Source: Thermosediminibacterales bacterium (GTDB taxonomy: Bacteria; Bacillota; Thermosediminibacteria; Koleobacterales; JARRCM01). Taken from it: a stretch of 53,578 nt of DNA. A program made the position numbers and the translations under genes. Below, in pieces: positions 7,941 through 16,694 of this stretch (position 1 is the stretch's first letter; each line of letters begins with the position of its first letter). The notes beneath the pieces were generated by a model. The model did no database searches and was not told the DNA's origin. It saw nothing but the letters and a program-made list of their open reading frames with translations. The DNA is taken from contig JARRCM010000013.1 of NCBI GenBank assembly GCA_029982205.1, positions 1 to 53,578 of the forward strand. The letters are read 5' to 3'.

Positions 7941-8952
7941 TCTTCCTCACCTCTTCCACTTCAAGGTTTTCATTATATAAGAAATTTATTGCCCCAGAAA
8001 CTTGTTTTTTACTTCCTGTAATTTCAACCGTTAATGTTCCAAAAGTTTGGTCTTGAATTTTATCAATAGCACCTGCAAGAATGTTAACATCTACCTCAAA
8101 CATACGAATCATTCGTGAAATAATAGGCTTCCTTGCAGAATCCCTCGGGAAAAATATTCTTATTAATCGGCGGTTGGCAGTTTGATTAACATTTATGTCA
8201 TCAGGAAGTTCATAAGCCGACCGGTTAAGGAACGCTTTTGCCGTCAAGGTCTTGGGCTGAGAAAACACATCAAAAACCGTTCCTTGTTCTATTATCTCAC
8301 CCCGTTCAATCACCGCAACCCTGTTACATATCTCTTTTATAACCGACATTTCATGTGTTATTAGAATAATAGTAATTCCTAAAGTTTTATTGATTTGTTT
8401 CAACAAAGCAAGAATCGATTTTGTAGTTTGCGGGTCAAGGGCCGAAGTAGCTTCGTCACATAACAGCAATTTTGGGTCATTTGCCAAGGCCCTTGCAATA
8501 CCAACCCTCTGTTTTTGGCCCCCGCTGAGTTCTGAAGGATAATGTTTGGCACGGTCTTCAAGGCCTACAAGATTAAGCAGTTTGCTCACTCTTTTCTTTA
8601 TCTCGGTTTTGGGCATCCCGACTATTTCTAAAGGAAATGCAACATTATCTTCTACATTTCTGGAATTTAAAAGATTGAAATGCTGAAATATCATTCCTAT
8701 TTTTTTACGGGCGTTTCTTAGTTCACGAATGTTTAAATTCGTGATATCCACACCATCAATTATAACCTTTCCTGTAGTTGGTTCCTCAAGGCGGTTTATG
8801 CAGCGAATCAGTGTTGATTTGCCCGCACCGCTCAAGCCAACAATACCGAAAATATCACCTTTTTCTATATTTAAATTAATGTTTTTAAGTGCTGTTATTT
8901 TACCGCCATTTGGTGTTATATAAACCTTGTTAAGATTTTTTATGGTAATCAC
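7933..8952 (-). CDS. metN: Methionine ABC transporter ATP-binding protein
   Basis: 339 residues. The ABC domain shows Walker A GLSGAGKST near residue 38, signature LSGGQKQRVGIARALA near 141, Walker B LLLCDEATSALD near 161 and the switch His in ITHEMS. The C-terminal roughly 95 residues form the NIL domain, which senses methionine and inhibits transport. The start is GTG after GGGGAG. It follows the MtnE-like gene by 17 bases. Confidence 0.95.
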   Translation of the reverse strand: MITIKNLNKVYITPNGGKITALKNINLNIEKGDIFGIVGLSGAGKSTLIRCINRLEEPTTGKVIIDGVDITNLNIRELRNARKKIGMIFQHFNLLNSRNVEDNVAFPLEIVGMPKTEIKKRVSKLLNLVGLEDRAKHYPSELSGGQKQRVGIARALANDPKLLLCDEATSALDPQTTKSILALLKQINKTLGITIILITHEMSVIKEICNRVAVIERGEIIEQGTVFDVFSQPKTLTAKAFLNRSAYELPDDINVNQTANRRLIRIFFPRDSARKPIISRMIRMFEVDVNILAGAIDKIQDQTFGTLTVEITGSKKQVSGAINFLYNENLEVEEVRKSG

Positions 8953-8969
8953 ACTAATTCTCCCCTTTA

Positions 8970-10139
8970 TTATTCTAACGCCTTTCCGATTCTATACACC
9001 GCTTCTTTAAGCCTTTCGGAACCGTCTAAAAGGCCTGCTCTAAAGTAGCCTTCTCCATATTTCCCAAATCCGATTCCCGGTGCGACAACAACATTTGCCC
9101 GCTCTAATAAAAGTTCAAAAAACTCCACTGAAGAAAACCCTTTAGGCACTTTACCCCAAACAAAGAAAGTTCCAGCAGGTTTGCATACTTCCAGCCCTAT
9201 TTGTCTTAAACCTTCTACAAATATGTCCCGCCGCATCTGATAAATGTCTACCAATTCTTTAACACATTCCTGCGGGCCTGTAAGAGCAGCCGCCGCTGCT
9301 TTTTGCACTGCAGGGAAAAGACTGGCAAAATAGTGATTCTGCAGGGTGTTTATTGCAGAAATGACACTTTCGTTGCCCAGGGCAAAGCCTACCCTCCATC
9401 CTGCCATATTATACGTTTTTGATAATGAGTAAAACTCAACACCTACATCTTTTGCGCCTTCTGCCTGTAAGAAGCTTGGGGCTTTCTTCCCGTCAAACAC
9501 TATTGAACCGTAAGCAAAATCATGTGCCACTATTATTCCGTTGTTTTTGGCAAATTTAACAGTAGCTTTGAAAAAATCCAAATCCGCCTGAGCTGTTGTA
9601 GGATTGCTGGGGTAATTAATCAACATAAGTTTTGCTTTTGAAACTATTTCCCGGGGAATATTTTCGTAATCAGGCAGAAAACCATTTTCCTCGATAACAG
9701 GCATGTCATATCTCTTGGCGCCTGCCAGGGCTATTCCAGACCAATAATCCGGATAGCCCGGATTTGGCACAAGGCATATATCACCGGGGTCTAGCACACA
9801 CTGGCTGATCTCAACTAAACCTGCTTTAGAACCAAAAAGAATCGCCACTTCACGATCAGGGTCAAGCTTTACTCCAAACTCCCTTTCATAAAATACACAT
9901 ATAGCTTCCCTTAATTCTTTAAGGCCTGAAAAAGGGGAATAGCCGTGTGTAGATGGATCTCGAGCAGCTTTACACAAGACCTCCACTATATGTGGAGGAG
10001 TAGGCTGATCTGGGTTGCCCCTTCCCAAATCAATTATATCAGCCCCGGTTAAAGCCTTTTTCTGAACCTTTGCCACAAGGCTTGAGAAGAAATGTTCAGG
10101 TAGATTCTTAATCCTCTGAGCAGCAACATCTTTTTTCAT
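8970..10139 (-). CDS. mtnE: PLP-dependent aminotransferase, MtnE-like (2-oxo-4-methylthiobutyrate/methionine)
   Basis: About 389 residues of aminotransferase class I/II. Key parts are IDLGRGNPDQPTPPHIVEVL near residue 37, the Asn motif NYPSNPT, the cofactor motif HDFAYG and the PLP lysine in SLSKTYNMAGWRVGFALGNE. The motif order and wording look very close to Bacillus MtnE (YkrV), which makes methionine from 2-oxo-4-methylthiobutyrate and is itself under S-box control. That comparison is from memory. I placed the start at 10139, after AAGGCGG, because the longer frame would overlap the upstream gene and lacks a ribosome site. A general branched-chain or LL-diaminopimelate-type role is the alternative. 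Confidence 0.8.
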   Translation of the reverse strand: MKKDVAAQRIKNLPEHFFSSLVAKVQKKALTGADIIDLGRGNPDQPTPPHIVEVLCKAARDPSTHGYSPFSGLKELREAICVFYEREFGVKLDPDREVAILFGSKAGLVEISQCVLDPGDICLVPNPGYPDYWSGIALAGAKRYDMPVIEENGFLPDYENIPREIVSKAKLMLINYPSNPTTAQADLDFFKATVKFAKNNGIIVAHDFAYGSIVFDGKKAPSFLQAEGAKDVGVEFYSLSKTYNMAGWRVGFALGNESVISAINTLQNHYFASLFPAVQKAAAAALTGPQECVKELVDIYQMRRDIFVEGLRQIGLEVCKPAGTFFVWGKVPKGFSSVEFFELLLERANVVVAPGIGFGKYGEGYFRAGLLDGSERLKEAVYRIGKALE

Positions 10140-10155
10140 TTTATGCACCCGCCTT

Positions 10156-11265
10156 CTAGTTTTTACAAACACTTTTCAAAAGGTATTCATTACCGATTTC
10201 ATCGACCTTCTTAATAGCGTCAAAAACCATATCAGGAGTAACCTTAAAAGGCATATTATGGATAGATTCCTCAGCTGCGCAAGAAGCCTCAGCCACTTTA
10301 GACAAAGAATCTTCGGAAACATTTTCAAGGCCCATCTGTTTTAGGGTTATAGGTTGCTCCAATTTTGTCAAAAATTCCATCAGTTTATAGAACTCCTGTT
10401 CTTCATTTTCCAAAAACAGCTGGACAAGGGTTCCATATGCCACCTTTTCACCGTGGAACAAATGGTGTGTTTCTTCAAGAACTGTAAAGCCGTTGTGAAC
10501 AGCATGAGCAGCCGCTATTCTGCAATTATCACTGCCCAGCCCTCCTACCATGCCGCTCAAAGCAATTATACAATCTGTTGTTTTTTCAACAGCTTTTGTG
10601 GGTTTCCGAAGTTTTACATCTTGTGATGCCTCCACGCCGTATTCAAATAAGGTTTCGGCACATTCTCGAGCGATATTTAAAGCAGTTTGTGTTGGGACGT
10701 TCTTTTCCCTGTTGGCTGCTGATGCTCTTGCTTCATACCATTTAACCACAGTATCTGCAATTCCGGCATTGAAGTATCTTACAGGTGATTCGGCAATGAC
10801 TCTTGTATCAACAAGTACAAGGGCAGGGCTGTTTTGAAACACTATATATTCTTCGAAAACACCATCTTCATTATAAAACACCGAAAGCGGAGTCCATGCC
10901 GCACAATTAGAAGCAATTGTTGGAATTGTCACAAGGGGAAACCCTCCGAAAGCTGATGCAGCTTTTGCAGTATCTATTGCCTTTCCTCCGCCGATACCTA
11001 TTATCACATCATAACCTTCTGTTTTGGCTAATTCCGCTATACGGTGCCCCTCTTTTTTTGTAACCTCTCCACCGAAAATTTCTTCTTTGAAATAAATGCC
11101 GCTCTCTTTCAGACTCTGGCTAAGGTTCTCCCTCACTACAGAAAGAGTGATATTATCACCAACAAGTAGAGCCTTTTTACCTAAAGGTGCTATGTGTTCA
11201 CCAGCCTGTTTCAGTATGTCTTTTTCCTGGATATACCTATTAGGTGATGCCATTACTAGATGCAC
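10156..11265 (-). CDS. Iron-containing alcohol dehydrogenase family reductase, GldA/HcxA(YbdH)-like
   Basis: 369 residues of the glycerol dehydrogenase-like branch. The dinucleotide-binding segment is IIGIGGGKAIDTAKAAS near residue 90, and PTIASNCAAWTPLSV follows. Metal ligands are probably the Asp in GIADTVVKWYEA and the His residues in AAAHAVHNG and HLFHGEKVAYG. E. coli YbdH (HcxA) reduces 2-oxoacids and is encoded beside the methionine aminotransferase gene ybdL, so the same pairing here points to the oxo/hydroxy acid of methionine. The start is GTG after GAGGAGG; the stop is TAG. A glycerol dehydrogenase role is less likely in this operon. Confidence 0.72.
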   Translation of the reverse strand: MHLVMASPNRYIQEKDILKQAGEHIAPLGKKALLVGDNITLSVVRENLSQSLKESGIYFKEEIFGGEVTKKEGHRIAELAKTEGYDVIIGIGGGKAIDTAKAASAFGGFPLVTIPTIASNCAAWTPLSVFYNEDGVFEEYIVFQNSPALVLVDTRVIAESPVRYFNAGIADTVVKWYEARASAANREKNVPTQTALNIARECAETLFEYGVEASQDVKLRKPTKAVEKTTDCIIALSGMVGGLGSDNCRIAAAHAVHNGFTVLEETHHLFHGEKVAYGTLVQLFLENEEQEFYKLMEFLTKLEQPITLKQMGLENVSEDSLSKVAEASCAAEESIHNMPFKVTPDMVFDAIKKVDEIGNEYLLKSVCKN

Positions 11266-11297
11266 TTCAAAACCCTCCTCTATTGAAAAGCATTTAT

Positions 11298-12119
11298 TTA
11301 AAAAGCCGGAATAACAGAACCATCAAACCGCTCATTTATGAAGTTTTTAACTTCCTCTGATTGATATGCCTCAATAAACTTTTTGATAATAGGATTGTCC
11401 TTGTCTTTACTTCTTACGGCAACAATACACACATATGGAGAATCGGAATTTTCGATAAAAATAGAGTCTTTTTTGGGGTTCATTCCCAGTTCTAAAGCAT
11501 AGTTACTGTTCACTGCAGCAGCGTCAACATCACTCAGTACCCGTGCTGTTTGGGCAGCATCCACCTCATATACTTTGATGTTTTTAGGATTATCAACTAT
11601 ATCTTGGACAGTAGCATTTATCCCAACACCTTCTTTTAGTTTAAATACACCAGCCTTTTCAAAAAGCAGAAGCGCTCGCCCGCCGTTTGTCGGGTCATTT
11701 GGAATTGCAACTGTAGCACCTTCAGGCAGTTCATCAAGGGACTTATATTTGTTTGAATATATTGCCATAGGGATTATTATGGTTTTCCCCACAATTGAAA
11801 GGTCTAGTTTACGGCTTTTTGTAAAGTTTTCAAAATAAGGTATATGCTGGAATGTGTTTGCATCGATTTCTCCTTCTGCAAGTGCTAAATTCGGCCTAAC
11901 ATAATCTGTGAATTCAACGATTTTTAATTCAATACCCTCTTTAGCCAATACCGGTTTTACCGCTTCAAGAATCTCGGCAAAAGGCCCTGCAGTCGCCCCG
12001 ACTTTAAGCACCTTTTGCTCTTTCCCCACAGTTTCCTCTTCCTTGCCGCCTCCACAGCCTGCCATCAAACCAGCCATCAGTATAACAAGCAATGTTAAAA
12101 CAATAAGTTTTTTCTTCAT
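11298..12119 (-). CDS. metQ: Methionine-binding lipoprotein
   Basis: 273 residues of the NlpA/MetQ family. The signal MKKKLIVLTLLVILMAG ends in lipobox LMAGC, followed by GGGKEEE. The mature part shows KVGATAGPFAEILEAVKPVL and NTFQHIPYFENF, typical for methionine-binding proteins anchored outside the membrane. AAGGAGG lies seven bases before the ATG. It is the first gene after the SAM riboswitch, but metN and metI come only after two inserted enzyme genes. Confidence 0.94.
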   Translation of the reverse strand: MKKKLIVLTLLVILMAGLMAGCGGGKEEETVGKEQKVLKVGATAGPFAEILEAVKPVLAKEGIELKIVEFTDYVRPNLALAEGEIDANTFQHIPYFENFTKSRKLDLSIVGKTIIIPMAIYSNKYKSLDELPEGATVAIPNDPTNGGRALLLFEKAGVFKLKEGVGINATVQDIVDNPKNIKVYEVDAAQTARVLSDVDAAAVNSNYALELGMNPKKDSIFIENSDSPYVCIVAVRSKDKDNPIIKKFIEAYQSEEVKNFINERFDGSVIPAF

Positions 12120-12141
12120 TCTAATTCCTCCTTTGATTTAT

Positions 12142-12178
12142 AAAACAAAAACCCCTTCTGACAAATGCAGAAGAGGTT
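12142..12178 (-). terminator. Riboswitch-controlled intrinsic terminator
   Basis: On the minus strand AACCTCTTCTG pairs with CAGAAGGGGTT and is followed by TTTTTGTTTT. It stands between the SAM aptamer and metQ and is the expression platform. The aptamer P1 3' strand lies just upstream, so SAM binding should favour this hairpin and stop transcription. Confidence 0.85.
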
Positions 12179-12189
12179 TATTTCCAGTC

Positions 12190-12326
12190 CTCTCATCTGT
12201 CAGAACAATTTGTTCTGCAGGAATTGGCACCGCTACCTTGTAAAACGAGACATGTTTACATTTTACCGTAGGCCGGTTGCCGGGTTTCATTGGGCCAGTC
12301 CCTCCACCTCTCTGGATAAGAGATCC
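12190..12326 (-). ncRNA. SAM-I (S-box) riboswitch aptamer
   Basis: Read on the minus strand, the conserved S-box parts appear in order: P1 5' strand CTCTTATC, the core GAGGTGGAGGGACTGGCCC, then AATGAAACCCGGCAACC, a P3 hairpin, GGTGCCAATTCCTGCAG and the closing GATGAGAG. Only SAM-I aptamers have this combination. It controls the metQ-hcxA-like-mtnE-metN-metI operon, turning it off when SAM is plentiful. Confidence 0.97.
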
Positions 12327-12363
12327 ATATTTTTTATTTCGTTTTTAAAACAACTGATAATTA

Positions 12364-12392
12364 TTCTATACATAAATATATATAAAGTCAAT
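12364..12392 (-). promoter_or_regulatory. Sigma-A promoter of the SAM-riboswitch operon
   Basis: On the minus strand TTGACT (12387-12392) and TAGAAT (12364-12369) are exactly 17 bp apart, about 35 nt upstream of the aptamer. The distance fits a short leader before P1. Confidence 0.7.
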
Positions 12393-12430
12393 ATAATTTT
12401 TTTACGGTGTATACAAAAAACAATATTATG

Positions 12431-14767
12431 TTAATTACGGACTGACTGCTTAAGTTCAATTATTTTATGAGGACAGTAGTTTAAAATCACATTCTTTATT
12501 TCTTCTTTCATGGAAAGATAAAGGATATTCCATCCTTTGTCACATAGGTCTTTTAAAATCTTTACCTGATGTTCAATGCGTTTTATATCTGAACTCAAAA
12601 AAGCATCATCCATTATAAAAAACCCTTTTTTATTTCCTAATATTTTTTGAGCAAGGCTTACTCTTAACGACAGATAAAGCTGGTCAAACGCACCTTTGCT
12701 CAGTTGGCTGCTGTTTAAGCAAAGACCGTCTTTAATAACCTGTATTAACTTTTCTTCAGAATTATACTTTATTTCTTGATACCTGCCTTCAGTGATTTGT
12801 TTAAACAGGACCGTTACGCAACTCTCCGAATTGAAAAGGTCTGATATTTTGGCTTCTTCTTCAGATTGAATCTCTTCAAAAATCTTAATAGCAGTAACAG
12901 CGTTTCGAAAATCTGTATCAATTCTATCAATAAATTGTCTTAAATATTCAGCCAGTCCTTCAAGCATATTAAGATTTACAACATTTAAATCTATGTCATC
13001 ATCTAAGAAATCTGTTATATAAAGGGCTGTAAATCTGCTTTCAAACTCCCTCAATTTTTCCCGGTGTCTATTAATTTGCTTTTTTAATTGTTCAATGCTT
13101 ATAGTTAAATCATCATATTTCTGTTTTAGATCCTCAGCTTCTTTTTCATCATACCTCAAATCAGGTTCATTGAAATCATACTTTTCAAGCTGTTTAATCT
13201 GTTGGGACCAATAGGCGATGTTTTTATCTAAACAATCATGGGGTTTACCAAGCTCGTTTTCAAGTAGCGCCTTATGCCCAAAAAGCTTAAGCTGATACTC
13301 GCTTATTTGTCTCAGTTTTTGATCAAATTCATTTATGTTATTTATTGAAAGCCTGTTAAACTCCTGATTGATCTCTTTAGTCTTTTCTAAAATCGTTTTG
13401 GCTATTTTACGGTTTGAGTCTTCAAGTTCATTAGCGTATCTTGTCAGACTATCTATTTCCTTTTGCATGTGTTCAATTTCAGAAGAAACAATATCAAATT
13501 CATGTTCACACCGTGATATCTTTACAAGCAGTTGATTGAGGTTTTCTGTTTCTAATCCAAGCTCGGCCGCTTTTTCTAAAATAAGCTCTTTATGAAGCTC
13601 TAACCGGTATTTCAACCTGCAAAGATTCACATATTTTGATACATAGTAAATGAAAAAAGCCAAACAGATTCCGGGCAAAACCAGATTGAACTGCCATTGC
13701 GTTTCTCGTAAGCTTCCAAAAACAGCTGAGATCAAAAAACCAATAAAAAAAGTAAATGCAAGTATCCGGTTAATTCCTGCAGTTTTAATCTTGATTTCCA
13801 AATCTTCTTTTTTAAATCTAAAAGCTTTTATATCATCTTTTAAAACCGATATCTTTTGAAGTATAGCCTTGAGCGGGTCTGCTTTCGCAAGTTTACCTCT
13901 AAGTTCTTTTTTCTCCTTTTCAATCAAAACACTGTTTTTGTTTAATTTCTGCTGGTTTTCTTTTAAGCGGAGCTTTAAACCGTCAACATCACTTGTTAAA
14001 CGATAAAGGTTATCTCTGAGAGTCTGGTTAAACGGTTTAAGCCGATCTATTTCAATTAATGTTTTTTTGACTTCAGCTAAAGCATCCCTGCATTTCTGAT
14101 AGCGTTCTTTTTGACGGGCTTTTTCCGTTTTTTCCATTAGGTTTTTTGTTTCATCTAAATCTTTCTCAGTTCTTAAAAGTTTCAGTTCAAGACCGTCCAG
14201 ACCATTAATTTTTGCATTTTTAATATACTCTTCTATCTCTTCAAGAAGTTCACTCGCCTTTTTTCGTTTTTCCGCTACTTTCCCATACTCTTTTTTATTA
14301 GAAAGGGCTGCATTACTTGTGGAATTTGTTAGGCGACCCATATCTTGAAGACAAGCTTTCAACCTCTCTATTTTTTCTGTCTGCATGCCTGTTAATCTAT
14401 CTGTAACTCTTCTCAAATACCCTATTTCTTCTTGATGTATCACAAGGTCGCTATCTCTTATCACAAACACGTTTCTAAGGTCATGTGAGTCAATGTTCAA
14501 ATATTTATCAAGACATTCATTGCCATTAAGTTTTATCTCTCGGCCCTCATTTTCAATCACAACATAACCTTCAGGCTGTTCATCAACTCTGTCTATATTC
14601 TGAAAATCCTTTGCTCTCCCTGAGATGATCAATTTTAGAACGGCATCTACAAGCAGCGTTTTCCCGCTCTCATTTAATCCATATATAAGTTGTAAACCTT
14701 TCCTAGGCTTAATGGTTAAATCTGAAATAGGGCCATATCGCTTTATATAAATTTCTTTTATTCGCAT
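12431..14767 (-). CDS. yhaN: AAA/SMC-like ATPase with membrane segments, YhaN-type partner of an SbcD-like nuclease
   Basis: About 778 residues. The N-terminus has Walker A GLNESGKTLLVDAV near residue 30. Long coiled coils follow (about 170-320 and 400-620), broken near 335-385 by two hydrophobic stretches (ILAFTFFIGFLISAVFG and LVLPGICLAFFIYYV) that should anchor it in the membrane. The C-terminus has a signature-like QLSKGAFDQLYLSLR and Walker B GFFIMDDAFLSSD. I see no CxxC zinc hook, so it is YhaN-like, not true SbcC/Rad50. I chose the ATG at 14767, nine bases after GGAAGG and four codons past the end of the nuclease gene. The role, DNA end or protein-bound DNA processing, is inferred. Confidence 0.83.
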   Translation of the reverse strand: MRIKEIYIKRYGPISDLTIKPRKGLQLIYGLNESGKTLLVDAVLKLIISGRAKDFQNIDRVDEQPEGYVVIENEGREIKLNGNECLDKYLNIDSHDLRNVFVIRDSDLVIHQEEIGYLRRVTDRLTGMQTEKIERLKACLQDMGRLTNSTSNAALSNKKEYGKVAEKRKKASELLEEIEEYIKNAKINGLDGLELKLLRTEKDLDETKNLMEKTEKARQKERYQKCRDALAEVKKTLIEIDRLKPFNQTLRDNLYRLTSDVDGLKLRLKENQQKLNKNSVLIEKEKKELRGKLAKADPLKAILQKISVLKDDIKAFRFKKEDLEIKIKTAGINRILAFTFFIGFLISAVFGSLRETQWQFNLVLPGICLAFFIYYVSKYVNLCRLKYRLELHKELILEKAAELGLETENLNQLLVKISRCEHEFDIVSSEIEHMQKEIDSLTRYANELEDSNRKIAKTILEKTKEINQEFNRLSINNINEFDQKLRQISEYQLKLFGHKALLENELGKPHDCLDKNIAYWSQQIKQLEKYDFNEPDLRYDEKEAEDLKQKYDDLTISIEQLKKQINRHREKLREFESRFTALYITDFLDDDIDLNVVNLNMLEGLAEYLRQFIDRIDTDFRNAVTAIKIFEEIQSEEEAKISDLFNSESCVTVLFKQITEGRYQEIKYNSEEKLIQVIKDGLCLNSSQLSKGAFDQLYLSLRVSLAQKILGNKKGFFIMDDAFLSSDIKRIEHQVKILKDLCDKGWNILYLSMKEEIKNVILNYCPHKIIELKQSVRN

Positions 14768-14772
14768 CGGCA

Positions 14773-15831
14773 TCAACCTTCCAATGCTTTAATGTTCGAA
14801 AATGCGTTTAAAACCATGCTTCGAATCTGTTGTTTGCTTTCATCGTTTATTTCAAGTTTTTTCAGTTTGTGTTCAAACTTCTTGTAGAGCGAATCTTCAA
14901 GTAATGACTTTATATTTTTATAGCCGTGGTTTATGTTTTGAGGGGCTATACCCCGTGTAATCACATCAATCATTTGTTTAAACTTTACTTCTTCTGTTTT
15001 TATGAATCCGTAAAGGTTTATTTCAATTTCGGTGTTGTATAAGTCATGTTTTTTTATTTCGTTTTCAAGATATGTAATGCCCTTTTCTTCATCAAAAGGG
15101 TCAAAAATCACAGAAATTGTCTCATAATAAAAAGAATTGATTTCTAGAGGTTTTAATATACTTTTTTTGGTATCTAAAAAGTTTACACAACGCTTGCCCT
15201 GTTCTTTTTTTGTTATTGATACTGGTGAACCGGGGTAAATAACACTACACTTTTCTGATATTCGGTTTTCCATAAACCTTGAATGAAAATGACCTGCCAT
15301 TATATAATCAAAACCTGCATCTGCAAGTATTGAAGAACTTACAGGCATATACCCATGTTTCTGCTCTTCACCGAAATCTTCCCTTTTAATATATGGTATA
15401 TCTAAACTACAGTGAATTAAAAGTATGTTTGTTTTACAGCTGTCAGTTGTATCTTTCAGTTTTGATATTAAGGTATTAATTTCAACATCAAAATACGGAA
15501 CAGCTACAATTCTGACATCCTCGAAGTCTTCTGTCTCAAAAGGTTTTATAACATAAACATTTACATTCTCTCCCATGTAATGATCTTTTCTAAAGGCTTT
15601 TTCATCATGATTGCCCGGTATGACACGAATAACAAAAGGGTTTCCAGAAAACATTTTTCTTAATTTTGGTCTAAGCTTATCTGCTTCTTTATCACTGTCA
15701 AACATGTCGCCTGCTATCAACAACAAATCAATCTTCTCTTGTCTGGCTAGTTTTAAAATTTCCGTTAAAGCTTTTATTCTTTCCGGTCTGTCTTCTCTAA
15801 GATGTAAATCAGATGTGTGGAAAATCTTCAT
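14773..15831 (-). CDS. yhaO: SbcD/Mre11-like metallophosphoesterase (YhaO-type)
   Basis: 352 residues. The calcineurin-type metal motifs appear in order: HTSDLHL near residue 4, AGDMFDSD near 41, PGNHDEKA near 72, IHCSLD near 141 and AGHFHSR near 179. These coordinate two metal ions for nuclease activity. A C-terminal alpha/beta region of about 140 residues would bind the ATPase. Its ATG overlaps the omega-amidase gene stop by four bases and its 3' end meets the YhaN-like gene, so the two should be made as a complex. Confidence 0.87.
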   Translation of the reverse strand: MKIFHTSDLHLREDRPERIKALTEILKLARQEKIDLLLIAGDMFDSDKEADKLRPKLRKMFSGNPFVIRVIPGNHDEKAFRKDHYMGENVNVYVIKPFETEDFEDVRIVAVPYFDVEINTLISKLKDTTDSCKTNILLIHCSLDIPYIKREDFGEEQKHGYMPVSSSILADAGFDYIMAGHFHSRFMENRISEKCSVIYPGSPVSITKKEQGKRCVNFLDTKKSILKPLEINSFYYETISVIFDPFDEEKGITYLENEIKKHDLYNTEIEINLYGFIKTEEVKFKQMIDVITRGIAPQNINHGYKNIKSLLEDSLYKKFEHKLKKLEINDESKQQIRSMVLNAFSNIKALEG

Positions 15832-16667
15832 TTAGATAATCCCTTCTGTCTTATTTCATACAAATCTGTTCTCAAATGCTTAAGAAGAGGAAGTTCGTTT
15901 CTAACTTTATTGATTCTATCAAGGTCAATATCTGCATAAATAATCGTTTCACTTTCATCTGCTTTTGCAATAAGATTACCCCAAGGTTCAACTACCAAAG
16001 AGTTTCCGTAAGCCACATAACCAGCACTGTAATCCCTAGCAGGAGAGGCGCCAACCATATATACCTGATTGTCAACCGCGCGGATACGCAATAGTGCTTC
16101 CCAATGAGCAGGACCTGTAGTCATATTGAATGCCCCCGGAACAACTATCATGTCAGCCTCTTTTAATGCATAAAGCCTAAAAAGTTCAGGAAACCTCATA
16201 TCATAACATATAGCAACACCAACACGACAAAGTTCTGTATCAACAACAGTAAGGCTCGAACCTGAACTCAATGTATCTGATTCATGAAAAGAAAGACCTG
16301 TATCTAAATCCACGTCAAAAAGATGAATCTTCCGGTGTTTTCCGATCACTTTACCCTCACGGTCAAAAACAAAACTCGTGTTATAAATATCTTCTCCGTC
16401 TTTCTCAGGAATTGAACCACCTATAAGATATATCTTCTCTTCCTCTGCAACTTTCGAAAGCATTTGAACCGTCTCGCCATTCGGAAAACTTTCGGCAAAT
16501 AATGGAAAGAAACTGTTTAAATATGGACAGTTAAACATTTCCGGAAGAATGACAAGGTCTGCACCTTCTCTAGAAGCAGTCTTAATCATTTGTTCTGCTT
16601 TTTCTATATTCTTTTTTTTATCATCAGTAACGATCATCTGACAAACTGCCAGCTTAAATCTTCTCAA
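15828..16667 (-). CDS. Carbon-nitrogen hydrolase, omega-amidase/NIT2-like
   Basis: 279 residues of the nitrilase superfamily. The Glu-Lys-Cys triad is visible in VILPEMFNCPY (Glu near 42), HRKIHLFDVD (Lys near 115) and VAICYDMRFPE (Cys near 152). NIT2-like omega-amidases hydrolyse alpha-ketoglutaramate and similar amides in the cytoplasm. Bacillus encodes such an enzyme (MtnU) next to mtnE, so a link with the nearby methionine operon is possible but unproven. The start is TTG after GGAGGG. It lies between a TauE-type permease and the nuclease pair. Confidence 0.85.
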   Translation of the reverse strand: MRRFKLAVCQMIVTDDKKKNIEKAEQMIKTASREGADLVILPEMFNCPYLNSFFPLFAESFPNGETVQMLSKVAEEEKIYLIGGSIPEKDGEDIYNTSFVFDREGKVIGKHRKIHLFDVDLDTGLSFHESDTLSSGSSLTVVDTELCRVGVAICYDMRFPELFRLYALKEADMIVVPGAFNMTTGPAHWEALLRIRAVDNQVYMVGASPARDYSAGYVAYGNSLVVEPWGNLIAKADESETIIYADIDLDRINKVRNELPLLKHLRTDLYEIRQKGLSK

Positions 16668-16694
16668 AGCAAATTCCCTCCACTATCAGTTTTT

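Noticed and set aside
12222-12241. Sigma-54-like element GGCAC...CTTGT on the plus strand
   Set aside because: It lies in the conserved core of the SAM riboswitch, has wrong -24/-12 spacing (no GC at -12), and no plus-strand gene follows.
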